Shown piece after piece: positions 1 through 9,833 of a stretch of DNA of 51,120 nucleotides. The DNA lies in contig JAHBMJ010000317.1 of the NCBI GenBank assembly GCA_018398765.1, positions 1 to 51,120 of the forward strand, written 5' to 3'. The first letter of the stretch is position 1. Every line of letters starts with the position of its first letter. A program made the position numbers and the translations under genes. The notes beneath the pieces were generated by a model. The model was not told the DNA's origin, did no database searches, and saw only the letters and a list, made by a program, of their open reading frames with translations. Origin of the DNA: Chromera velia (taxonomy: Eukaryota; Sar; Chromeraceae).

Positions 1-86
1 TGAACTCTGACTGACAGACTTAAGGAGGTAAGGTATGGTGAGTCCCCAACTAGACTACGTTCTTAGTCTAGGAGGAAATCTGATGG

Positions 87-313
87 GTGCCAGGGGTGAC
101 TGAATCTGACGTCATCCTCAGAGGTGCCAGGGGTGACTGAATCTAACGTCATCCTCATAGGATCTGTATTTTCAATCATATGATACAGATACTTGTAAGA
201 CAGAGAAGGTTCGTTGTAGCTTATCATAATGTCAGTCTCTTAGCAGTCGTAATAACCTTGCATATGAGAGTCCGTGTGTCAGATAGTCGTCCAGATTAAT
301 CCATATTATTTCT
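87..313 (+). repeat. 5' LTR with a duplicated first segment
   Basis: Bases 124-313 match 5475-5665 with few differences and begin TGCCAGGGGTGACTGAATC. The first 37 bp or so occur twice in tandem here (from 87 and from 124) but once in the 3' LTR. The first copy and the 3' LTR contain the palindrome TGACGTCA (107-114; 5496-5503). The second copy has TAACGTCA. The element end does not show a clear TG...CA pair. Confidence 0.8.
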
Positions 314-326
314 GGTACGACGCCAG
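313..326 (+). other. tRNA primer-binding site of the copia element
   Basis: TGGTACGACGCCAG starts at the 3' edge of the 5' LTR. TGG pairs with the universal CCA end of a tRNA, as in other LTR elements. The donor tRNA was not identified. Confidence 0.55.
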
Positions 327-360
327 TGAGAGTAAAGGAGGTTTGGAGTAGGCTGTGCAA

Positions 361-1305
361 ATGTCCGCAACGGACGGGAAGCTCGTCTTCCCTCTCTTCG
401 TAGACAAACCTGATAAAGACTTGGCGGTCAATGAGGTCAATACCTTTTCAAGGTTTTACGACTCCTTCTTTTCGATTTTGGATGGAAAAGTAGACCTTGA
501 CGGGGTGAAGCTGGATCGTTGGACATGCGACCAGCTCTATCGGTCAACAAAAGGACACCCCAGGGTAGGGGTGGTCATAGACAATGTATTTCAGAAGAGG
601 AAAGCGGGTGACTATGATGCTCCCAATGGGAGTACCGAGTATGATAAGTACAAAAAGGCCCTTATTGATGCCCTCAAGTCATCGGGGGAGGATAACGATG
701 AAAAGAAACACGATGAGGTAGAAAGAGAGTGGGAGACTTTCCCCGCATTGAGCAGATCAACCGGGACTGAGGTGGTTAATCAGTATAGAAACCTGGTAAC
801 CCGTACCGACAGTCTCAAAGGGGAAGTTCCCATGAGGAAGAGGGCCGATGCTGTACTCAGATCCCTGTTCCAGTCGACGCAGGATGTCTAGTCGGCAACT
901 CTCACATCCGCACAGCTGAAAGATCCAGACGTACTCATTCAAGAACTCATTGAGATGTGCAAGACAGTACACGGAGATGAGTCTGCCCCGCGGAAGGGGG
1001 GGCTTGCACCCAAGAAGCAGGGGGACATACGGGCCGTCGTGAAAGAAGAGATTGCGCTGTTTATTGGAGGTGGGATGGGACTCCCACGTAAAGAAAAACC
1101 CAACAACACCCGTCCTCCGAAGAAGTCAAACAACTCGTCTTAGCCAAAAGGCAACCCCGTCTCGAATTCCGAAAAGAAGTGTTGGCGTTGTGGTCAGAGC
1201 AGCTGCAAGAACCCCAGTACATGCGAATCATTCAAAGAGGGGAATGAGTGCAAGTGCTGTGGTCTTCTGGGCCACTGGAAGCCAACCTGCAGGTGCAGTA
1301 AGTGT
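361..1305 (+). pseudogene. gag: copia gag with zinc knuckle, two in-frame stops
   Basis: The Gag-like part starts at the ATG at 361 and reads to a TAG at 889-891. The same frame continues through a second TAG at 1141-1143 into a cysteine-rich nucleocapsid segment. That segment has CWRCGQSSCKNPSTC (1180-1224) and a perfect CX2CX4HX4C knuckle spanning 1249-1290, which binds retroelement RNA in this family. Nothing shifts the frame, and each TAG is one C-to-T change away from CAG. The element could be a nonsense-mutated copy or could depend on readthrough. I consider mutation more likely. Confidence 0.75.
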
Positions 1306-1956
1306 ATGGCAGAGAAGAATGCCGCCCCACTCAAGTCAAAGAGGAAACAAACAGTTAACCATGTTCGAGGAGATCCGGGTAACCCGGGTGAGTTCGTCAT
1401 TGGAGAGTATGATGTGCTCAACTTCCGCCCTTCCCCTCACACAGCGTTTGATTTCCAGCAATCATCAAACTGTGTCACATATCAGTATACGAACTGTCGG
1501 CATGATGTCGGACGGGCCATGGTAGACACGGGTACCGAGAGGGGAATGGGGAATCGTGAGAGGTTGCAGAGAGCTGGAGTTCTGGTTTGGGAACAGCCGT
1601 ACTCCGCGCGCGTCGGCGTCGCAAAGCGCAACGGCGATGGCCACCAAACGTCCGAGCGCGTTTGGATCAATGTCGATGCGATTGGCACCGTGATTCTGGA
1701 AGACGAGACGGGTGGGCTATTCCACACGTATCTGTACCTCACAGATGATGATGTTCCCACGTTGGTCACATATGATGCCTGCGCAGCGTTTGATAGGTCG
1801 GGCGAGACGCCGTCGTACTTTGATGTGCGAGACGTCCGTGGCATTATATATCGCGTCACTGTTGATGCACCGAATGGCCACTGCTGCTCTCGTATCCCTT
1901 CCTTTCCTCTCCCTGTCAATGCAAAGAAAAGGGAAGCAGAGTTCGACCGTGAGTGA
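1306..1956 (+). pseudogene. copia aspartic protease segment
   Basis: This continues the gag frame. The residues MVDTGTE (D-T-G at 1525-1533) fit the catalytic Asp-Thr/Ser-Gly motif of retroelement proteases, which process the polyprotein. The segment runs to a TGA at 1954-1956, one C-to-T change from CGA. Translation of the bases beyond gives integrase in the same frame, so this is an interrupted piece of one polyprotein and not a separate gene. The protease call rests mainly on the motif and its position between knuckle and integrase. Confidence 0.6.
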
Positions 1957-3171
1957 GGTGGTGGTAGGCAGGCTCTGTGTATGCAGCGTGAGCTGCGTCG
2001 TTTGGACATGGAGGAGGCAAGAGTCGAGCACGATCGTCTCGGCATCCACTCGGGGGCTGAATATTTCCGTCTCACCCTCGAGGAGGACGGAAAGTCCATC
2101 ACAGCAGCCATGGCAGCAGAGATTACTGCCACTTGCCGGACTTGCCAGCAGAAGCAGGCAGTCAACAAGTCGTTGAGGGCAGCAACTCGAGAGAAGAGCC
2201 GGAGAAGCAAGGTGAAGGAATTCGGGGATGAGGTGTATTTGGACACGTGGTTTCCTGGGAATGAGGATGCAGAGGTTAGTGGGTTCCCGTGTGGGAATCT
2301 TTGGACATATCTCCACACTCGTAGCAAGTTTGACACTCCGATGCATGGCCGCTGCGATGCTGTAGATTCTTTGATGGATTGGATCGATTACTACGGTGTC
2401 GTTCCAAAGAAGATGCTCACAGACAGGGCCCCAGAGTTGATTGGGGGTAAGTTTATCGAAACCTGCAGGTCGTTCAGCCCACCCATCCTCCCAGAAAGGG
2501 CCCCGACTGGAATCAAAAGGATTTTGGGATTCGCTGAGAGACCTATCCGCACTCATCAGAATCAGGTCAGGGTGGCTCTGGACAGGTGTTTGGTTCCGAG
2601 TGAGGGGGGAAGATGGGGAGAGCGAATTCCCCATAGTCTTGCACATGAGATCAGCATAGCAGTAGCCATAGAAGGAGATAAGATTGTCCATCCCACTGAC
2701 AGAAAGAGTGCGTATGAGCGGAGGACCGGGGAAAAACCAGATCGTAAGTTTGCGTTAGGGGATTGGGTTATGATTCGTCACGGTCCTAAGGACCTTTCCT
2801 TCCCAGGCAAGCTTTGTATATTTCTCTACACTTGGTCCCCCTGTGTCACAGCACTCTTGTACTACAACGCACAGAAACACCGCATTCAGGTTTTCAACAC
2901 ACACCCTTTCCTCGTGGAGCCCTTGCACGATGGTCCACTTACGGGGTGGCGTATGGTGAAGAGAATCCTGGAGACCCCTGTGAAGGGAAGGCTTGTGTCT
3001 GGGGGTGAAAATGTGCTTTTGCCCTCTGCTCCGCAGTTTTCTGGTCAGAACCTTCCCGCCGTCCATCCAAAAGGTGGTAGGGCTCCCCCGCAGATCGGTG
3101 CGATTCAGGGGGGGGCAGCTGCTACTCAAGAGGACGGGGGGGGTGCAGAAGGCGCAGGAGGCGACGACTAA
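1957..3171 (+). pseudogene. copia integrase segment
   Basis: An HHCC-type zinc-binding region is visible as EHDRLGIHS and, downstream, CRTCQQK. The catalytic core follows with the first Asp in VYLDTWF, the second in [11 protein letters not shown], and a [11 protein letters not shown] block that corresponds to the copia NGxAERxNRT motif carrying the catalytic Glu. Integrase inserts element cDNA into the host genome. The segment ends at a TAA (3169-3171), one C-to-T change from CAA, and the same frame continues into reverse transcriptase. Confidence 0.8.
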
Positions 3172-5397
3172 GATCTAGGGGTGGAAGTCCAGGTAGAGGT
3201 TCTACAGCAGGGAGCAGGCCCTCCGGGAGACGGCCAAAGGAAATACATAGGTTTGCTTGTGGAAGCGAATGGCAGGCGTCTTGTGATGATGCAGACAGGG
3301 AAAGCGTATCACAAGTCCATCCCTGTAGCATGGCTCCAGCCAGTGGGGGATGGGAGTAGGAAGTGGCGTGTAGAGGGAATAGCACCCAATCCCATTCGGA
3401 AACAGCAAGTGCTGCGTTATTTCGATTTCGTAGACGACCATCTGCCTGCCGAGATCGAATTCCAAGTATCCCCAGGCCCCCCTCCGATTCGTGTCGGTCC
3501 GTCCGCACAGCAGCAGGGTGTTGTGAATGAGGGGGTGCCGCCAGACGCGGGTGGGGATGCACCCGCAGCCCCTCACCCTGATGGCATTCCTCCTGATGAC
3601 TCTTTGTTTGGTTCTGACCTCCTCAGAAATCCTCAGCATGAGGGGGGGGCAGAACAAAGGTCAGTGCATTTGGAATCGTTGGAGGCGCTGGCAGCCTTTG
3701 ATTTCAAGAAAGGCTCCACCAACATTCCAGCAAAGGAGGAAGAGGTGAGGGAGGCGAAGTTCAATGAGGCGATGAGAGATGAGTGGCTCCAGAACATCTG
3801 TGGGCAGGAGGTGTTTAGGAGGGCGGTTCCGAGGGAAGAGGCTAAGATGGTGATAGATCTCGGCTGGAGGCTCACATGGAAGGAGAAGGAGGCAGAGAAA
3901 GGAAAGGGGAAGGAAAGAAAGTACAGAAGTCCGTCTCCCAGTCATTCTCCTCCCACAGCAACAAAGAGAGTGCCAAAAGCCCGATGCTTCGGGAAGGGCT
4001 TCCGGGACAAGAGAAAGATTGATACCTTCACAGGTACCCCTGTCCCCGCTCTGATTTTTTTCTGCATGATCTGGGCACTCGCGTGTGCTTTGCAGATTTT
4101 TGTGGGGGATGTGAAGGGGGCGTTCCTTCAGTCTACCGACACGAATGCAGAGAGAGTTTATGCGTGCATGCCTGTGTGGATGTCTCCGATCCCAGACGTG
4201 TGCCCCTATCCAGACATGAAGCCCGAGAATTGGGAGAGAGTGAAAGAGTACGCCAGATCTCTCTTGCCAGGACAGATCCGGGAGGTCGTTCGCGGTCTCT
4301 ACGGCATGCCTGTCTCGTCCAAACTTTTTGACAATAAGTGGGTTGGGATAACGAGACGGGCAGGGTTTGAGAGAATAGAGTTGGGGATTGCAGTTGATAA
4401 AAAGAAAAATGTTCTCATCAATTGGATTGATGACGTTTTTGGCCTGATTGCTTTTGGGCAGGTTGAGAGGGTGATGCGACATCTACAGGGGGAGATGGAG
4501 TTTGGGAAAATGACGAGGCTTGACATGGCTTCATACAAATTCAAGTATGCGGGAATGGACTTTGAAGGAGACAAAGGGGAGTGCAGAGTCTCGATGTCCT
4601 CGTATCTTGAGGGGGTGGATACAAACAAACTGTTCAGAGAATACAAGATCCCTCGGAGAGGAGTGGGGGGCACGTCTTTATGCAAAGAAAAGGATTTTCA
4701 TCTGCAGGAAGGTAAGCAACCTGATCTGTCTCTGAAAGACATCTACAGCAGTGTGATCGGGTGTTTGGGTTGGGGGGGACGTCTCTCTCCTTTCCGTCGT
4801 GTGTGGTACGATATTCTTTCTCGCTATAGGAAGACACCGACCCACAGGCATCTCGCGATTGCTGTCAGAATCCTGCACAAAATCAAGAAAGATCCAGAAG
4901 GTCTGAATTTCCACCGTCTGTCTCGCTCTCCTCTTCTCAAGATGGTTTTCTTCATTGATTCCTCTCATGAGAAAGACACATACGAAGGAAGCCATGCATG
5001 GATTGCTCTTCTGGTTGATCATGCCTGGAAGCCAGGAGATGAATTGTTTAACATTTTCGCATGGCGTTCGATGCGTTTGACCGTCAAGCTGGGCAGCTCC
5101 ACAGCTTCAGAATTGGTTGGGTTTGAGCAGTGCCTCAAGCGTGTGCCTCGACTGATTTCTTTTGGCCGGAATTTTCAGAAAGACATGCCGGTTCAGTTCT
5201 TGATTGACTGTAACCCTTTGCATGATCAGTTCAGATCGGGGGTGGCAGATTCAGACACAAGGATGCAGCATGTTCTCGACTGGTGCATTCAGAGATGCAA
5301 ACAATTGTCTGCCAGTGTTGTTTGGATCCCTTGTGAGATTCAGGCAGCCATTGCACTCACTAAGCCTATTGCTTTTGGTCAATCGATCTATGATTGA
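3172..5397 (+). CDS. copia reverse transcriptase and RNase H
   Basis: This is an open segment of about 740 codons in the same frame as gag. Reverse transcriptase motifs include DVKGAFLQS (copia DVKTAFLNG), VRGLYGMP, and WIDDVFGL in place of the usual YVDD catalytic box. RNase H begins around FFIDSSHEKDTYEGSHAW and includes a DCNPLHDQ acidic motif near the end. The enzyme copies element RNA into cDNA. The segment is intact in itself, but a TAA just upstream separates it from integrase. Whether WIDD supports activity is not clear from sequence. Confidence 0.85.
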   Translation, partial: DLGVEVQVEVLQQGAGPPGDGQRKYIGLLVEANGRRLVMMQTGKAYHKSIPVAWLQPVGDGSRKWRVEGIAPNPIRKQQVLRYFDFVDDHLPAEIEFQVSPGPPPIRVGPSAQQQGVVNEGVPPDAGGDAPAAPHPDGIPPDDSLFGSDLLRNPQHEGGAEQRSVHLESLEALAAFDFKKGSTNIPAKEEEVREAKFNEAMRDEWLQNICGQEVFRRAVPREEAKMVIDLGWRLTWKEKEAEKGKGKERKYRSPSPSHSPPTATKRVPKARCFGKGFRDKRKIDTFTGTPVPALIFFCMIWALACALQIFVGDVKGAFLQSTDTNAERVYACMPVWMSPIPDVCPYPDMKPENWERVKEYARSLLPGQIREVVRGLYGMPVSSKLFDNKWVGITRRAGFERIELGIAVDKKKNVLINWIDDVFGLIAFGQVERVMRHLQGEMEFGKMTRLDMASYKFKYAGMDFEGDKGECRVSMSSYLEGVDTNKLFREYKIPRRGVGGTSLCKEKDFHLQEGKQPDLSLKDIYSSVIGCLGWGGRLSPFRRVWYDILSRYRKTPTHRHLAIAVRILHKIKKDPEGLNFHRLSRSPLLKMVFFIDSSHEKDTYEGSHAWIALLVDHAWKPGDELFNIFAWRSMRLTVKLGSSTASELVGFEQCLKRVPRLISFGRNFQKDMPVQFLIDCNPLHDQFRSGVADSDTRMQHVLDWCIQRCKQLSASVVWIPCEIQAAIALTKPIAFGQSIYD

Positions 5398-5474
5398 AGT
5401 GTGGATCATTCGCCTGTCATGAGGGGGTGAGTTGTGAGTTAGATTCATGACAGTCTCAGAATGGAGATGTCAGG

Positions 5475-5665
5475 GGTGCCAGGGGTGACTGAATCTGACG
5501 TCATCCTCATAGGATCTGTATTATCAATCATATGATACAGATACCTGCAAGACAGAGAAGGTTCGTTGTAGCTTGTCATAATGTCAGTCTCTTAGCAGTC
5601 GTAATAACCTTGCATATGAGAGTCCGTGTGTCAGATAGTCGTCTAGATTAACCCATATTATTTCT
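5475..5665 (+). repeat. 3' LTR of the copia element
   Basis: It matches the 5' LTR over its full length up to the shared end CATATTATTTCT. It lies 78 bp beyond the RNase H stop codon. It keeps the TGACGTCA palindrome intact. Confidence 0.85.
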
Positions 5666-5818
5666 AAGAGCACCTTTTAGAAGTACTTTTAAACTAACTT
5701 CCTCGTGAACTTATTATTCAACTCAAAGTTTTAAACATCTTTCAACTCTAGTTTCAACCTTAGTTCTAGTCCTAGTTGTTATTGTACGTTTGTCTCTACT
5801 AGTGTTTCTACTAGACAG

Positions 5819-6123
5819 AAAGAGGAGGATCGTCTCAGCGCTCAGCAGCAACAGAAACTCAGTGTAATGCTTGAGCAGTGTGAGGAGAACGGAGGCCAGA
5901 CAATTTGCGTTGCTGACCTAAGGCTTCTAAGTGATTACAAGGCCATCACGAAGATTAGGTAAATATGGTGGTCTTTACTCCTGCTTTCGCTTCCTTTGTT
6001 TTGTGTGTTCATTTCAGACGGTCCACGTATTCATCCGAGAGACGCTGTCAGTTAGATAGGCACAGACACAAAGACGCACACACATACACATACGTCTGTG
6101 GTGGTTCTCTCAGACACATCTGA
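5819..6123 (+). CDS. last two exons of an unidentified host gene
   Basis: An exon (5819-5958) is preceded by the acceptor TTTCTACTAGACAG and ends at AG|GTAAAT. A 59-bp intron with a pyrimidine-rich end (TTCATTTCAG) leads to a final exon (6018-6123) that keeps the frame and ends in TGA. The protein fragment starts KEEDRLSAQQQQKLSVMLEQ, a charged and probably coiled-coil stretch, and ends in a basic His/Arg-rich tail. No family recognised. Earlier exons must lie upstream of the window or be lost. The copia element sits just before the first of these exons and may lie inside the preceding intron. Confidence 0.45.
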
Positions 6124-7555
6124 CGTCCTTCTTGCTTCCCTCCTCTGAGAAATGCCGGGTGATGGACTAGGTGATAGACCAACTGAGTGTGAGAGACGCG
6201 AGAGAGATAGAGGGAGTGACCCAGTCCGTCGTTTCACCATTCATGCTAATTAAAAAATGAATGAAATCTGCGTGTATGGCACTGCACGTAGCGACCATCG
6301 CAAAAGGGGATTATAGGGACGAAGGCGAGTAGGCGGGCAAAGGGAAAAGGGGGCTCTCTTTTGTCCTATGTAAAGAGTGACAAGAAAGATGGATGCATGG
6401 ATGCAGACAGAAGAGCAGACAGAGGAGAAGTTCTTTAACTGGCTCTTTGACGATATCTAGGATGATATACATTTTGAAGCTTTAGTCGAAGCTAGTTTTG
6501 GTCAATCCTTTTGAGCGTCTACCAAGCTAAAAATGAAACTGGGATCCTAGATATGAATCATATGATTCAAACTCTAGTTGAAGCTAGTCATTTAACCTTT
6601 ATTTTTTTTTACATATACAATAAAATTTTGAAAAAAAAAAAAAGAATAGACGTTTTCAGATTTTTTTTTTTTACCACTGTGCATCGCCTAGTATATATTT
6701 AGGCTTTCCCTAATATAATAATATAAATATAATATAATATAATATATTCTCTCTATAACATAGAGTATATAATCGAAAAGAAAAAAAATAACTAAACAAT
6801 TGATGAAAAAAAGTATAGACTAGAAAAGAAGTATAGCTATTGCCTCTGTCGATGCCTCCTCTACGAGCCCTTCTGCAGTTGTTTCTTCTCATGTGGCTTA
6901 GCGATAGTGGCTGCCCCTTCTTTTGCTGCTACAACCAGTCAGGCAAAGGCCGCAGAGACTAGCGCAGAGCAGGAAGAATGAGAATTTTTCAGGGATTTTG
7001 GGAGGCTTAGGGAGTCATAGGACTAACGACATGTGAATGCGTGTGTGCGGATTGATATAGGGTAATGCATTGACTTCTGTACATAGAGGGACAACGCCGC
7101 CAGCCAGGGTGTGCCTCCGTGGTATAAAGTGAGTGAAGGGCACTTACATAATCAGTACAGTCCATGCAATTATGCAGAGATGGGAAATGCAAGCTTGAAT
7201 TTAGCAGGTTGATTTGAAGCTAGCAAAAACGGTTTGAGACAGAATTTCAAAGGCAAAAGAAAGCCGACCGTTTCATTAGAAATATAATATAAATTATATA
7301 ATATAATATATAATGTAGAATAATGTTCATAATTAAGTTTGTATTACATTACATTAAATTATATTATATAAGGGTTTTGTCTGAAATATAATATATATTG
7401 AATCCGAGCCTAGAATAGAATATTAAGTTAAACTTATTAAAATGTGCATGTACATCAAAATTGTAATTAAGAGCCTAGTTAAAAGCTTTATACTTAAAAT
7501 TGTTGCCCCCTTCAAGACTGAGTGAATTTTTAAATAAATTAAATTTAAGTGAAAT
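6124..7555. other. AT-rich spacer, no gene seen
   Basis: It contains A and T homopolymer runs (6600-6680), (AT)n-like stretches at 6715-6760 and 7280-7400, and short direct repeats such as TTGAAGC/TAGTTGAAGCTAG near 6475-6590. No coding signal or RNA gene was recognised. Confidence 0.6.
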
Positions 7556-8127
7556 TGTTATATGGTACTTTGCACTCAGTAGAAGGCTCTTGGATTCGGG
7601 GACGTTTGGATATAAAGTAAGGAAGAGCACAAAGGAGATCAGAGTTTGGAGATGGGGCAAAAGATGTGCAAGGTCCAAGCACGCATGCATGCCACCAGAA
7701 TTGGCGCGCGTTGTGGCCCTGTTACACTCGCGCGGCCCGCTTGCACACGCCCGCCGCTTGGAGGGTTGCGCCGCCTTACGCGCGACCACATTCTCACGTA
7801 CCTAAAATTGAATTCGACCATATTCTCACTGAAATTGAATTTGACTTCGATCGCGGCCTGTCGCTGATTTCGATCGCAGCCTGTTGCATGCAGCTGCGTG
7901 GCGAGCCAGAAATACCATGAAATGCCAACTTAAATTTGAGAAATCCAAAATCTTGAAATCGCGCGTTGTGAGATTAAAACTTAGTTCACCAACTCAGAGT
8001 TTCGATCAACATAATCGCATCACACCAAACTTCAACTTCAGACCTCTTTTTTATAGATTGCCTTCTCAAGAGTCAACTGACAATGAAGTTTTTATTGTAC
8101 TCCCTAGTGCCAGAGTACGACAGAACA
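7556..8127 (+). repeat. 5' LTR of the small element
   Basis: Direct-repeat partner of 8717-9288 with the same length of 572 bp and roughly 90 percent identity by eye. It carries GCATGCATGC and CGCG-rich stretches in its middle third. Confidence 0.88.
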
Positions 8128-8716
8128 CGTGGTGACGCCAGCGAAAGAACGTCCAAGGCTGAACCAAAGATTAACGGAGACGGCAAGACGCCATCTATAT
8201 GTTGAAGGTCCGTTCTGCTCTTGTTTACCCTCTCTCCACAGAGAGACAAAGAGATTTTCGTACCTCTGTGAAGGATGCTTCTGCTCCTCTGTCTTCTGTT
8301 CAGTGTTCCTGTATTTCTGGGTCTGCAGGTCTCACGATATCTTTAACAAATGGAATTCTGCATTCAACTTGGAAGAAGATTGACGGAATGATTTAGGTAT
8401 AGAGAAGAAGAAAAGAGACGAGACAAAGAGGAGACGGGGAATCTTGAGATCTGTCTGATAGTGTGTAGGGACAGCGCCTGACATACCATGTCACTGTATC
8501 AAGTCTTTCTCCACCATCATTCTCTCTCAACAGAAACTGACCATTCGTTTCAGGAAGAGCATACCAGGAACAGTGCTACTTGCAAGTGTATCTCAGAAGA
8601 GAAAAAGCAGGGGAGACGTGTTATGAGGACTTTCAGCTGCATGCTAAAGAAGAATGCAGCCCTAGAAGAAGTATAATTAGACGGCCGTGGAATGCCGTCT
8701 TGAGCAGAAGGGGCCA

Positions 8717-9288
8717 TGTTATATGGTACTTTACACTCAGTAGAAGGTTTTTGGATTCGGGGACGTTTGGACACAAAGTAAAGAAGAGCACAAAGGAGAT
8801 CAGAGTTTGGAGACGGGGCAAAAGATGTGAAAGGTCCAGGCATGCATGCATGCCACCAGAATTGGTGCGCGTCGCGGCCCTGTTACGCTCGCGCGGCCTG
8901 CCTGCATGCGCCCGCCGCTTGGAGGGTCACGCTGCCTTACGCGCGACCATATTCTCACGTACTTGAAATTGAATTCGATTATATTCTCACTGAAATTGAA
9001 TTTAACTTCGATCGCGGCATGTCGCTGATTTCGATCACGGCCTATCACATGCAGCTGCGTGGCGAGCCAGAAATGCCGTGAAATGCCAACTCAAATTTAA
9101 GAAATGCAAAACCTTGAAATCGCGTGTTATGAGATTAAAACTTGGTTCACCAACTCAGGGCTTCGATCAACACAATTGCATCGCACCAAACTTCAACTTC
9201 AGACTTCTTCTTTATAGATTGCTTTCTCAAGAGTTAACTGACAGTGAAGTTTCTATTGTACTCTCTAGCGCCAGAGTACGACAGAACA
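8717..9288 (+). repeat. 3' LTR of the small element
   Basis: Direct-repeat partner of 7556-8127. It has the same TGTTATATGG start and ACAGAACA end, followed by AAAT, which also precedes the first LTR. Confidence 0.88.
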
Positions 9289-9833
9289 AAATTCGTGAAT
9301 TTATGTAAATTTCAACAGCTGAGTGAATTTACATGAATTTAAGTGAACTTATAAGTGAATTTTTAATTAATTTGAAATACATATTTCTAGGCATATTTAC
9401 TTATAAATTTAAATTAGCCTAGAAATTGGCTTTAAATTTATGAATTGTAAAATGAATTCAAGACTAGATCGAATGTTATTCAGACGGTCTAGAGCGTGCG
9501 TAAATTGCAGCGTAATTAATTCATGCTAGACCCTAGGCCAGACCTAGATATACTGGGAAGGCCCTAGTCTGAGGGCAGAACAAATCAATCAACTAATCAA
9601 TCAGTCAATCAATCAATCATGCTTTACCGGGCGGTGCAAACACATGCACCAGCTACCACCGTGATACCAATATGATTACCAAACGAGTTACCAAAGTTCA
9701 CCTACATTGGTAATCATAAAATAATTTGGAATATGATGGTGATGATGATGATGATTTGGGGTGTGCAGCACTGACTATATATTGTAAGAATCTAGGTAAG
9801 AATATAGCAGCAAACAAACGATGCATGGAGCAT
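9289..9833. other. AT-rich spacer with simple repeats
   Basis: It holds a (TCAA)n run near 9590-9618 and a (GAT)n run near 9736-9757, plus short palindromic CTAG-containing words around 9520-9550. It would lie at the 3' end of the ADAT1 transcript. No gene seen. Confidence 0.6.

Larger units (their letters stand above)
87..5665 (+). mobile_element. Ty1/copia LTR retrotransposon
   Basis: Two direct repeats of about 190 bp (near 124-313 and 5475-5665) flank a 5-kb internal region. Its domains come in the order Gag, zinc knuckle, protease, integrase, reverse transcriptase, RNase H. Integrase before reverse transcriptase is the copia arrangement. The LTRs differ at about 7 positions, six of them transitions, so the insertion is not very recent. 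No target-site duplication could be recognised, and the 5' LTR start is blurred by a short tandem duplication. The whole coding region lies in one frame, interrupted only by four stop codons. Confidence 0.9.
7556..9288 (+). mobile_element. Small non-autonomous LTR element (TRIM/LARD-like)
   Basis: Two 572-bp direct repeats (7556-8127 and 8717-9288) each start TGTTATATGG and end GACAGAACA, the canonical TG...CA of LTRs. The 589-bp internal region begins two bases later with TGGTGACGCC (8130), a plausible tRNA primer-binding site. It ends with the purine-rich AGCAGAAGGGGCCA just before the second LTR. AAAT flanks both ends (7552-7555 and 9289-9292), a probable target-site duplication. There is no retroelement protein inside, so it must have been moved by another element. 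The short internal open frames (8129-8396) resemble nothing I know. Confidence 0.88.

Noticed and set aside
361..5397. Stop codons of the copia element as evidence for a reassigned genetic code
   Set aside because: TAA, TAG and TGA all end other genes here and none is used as sense in the host genes, so mutation is the simpler reading.
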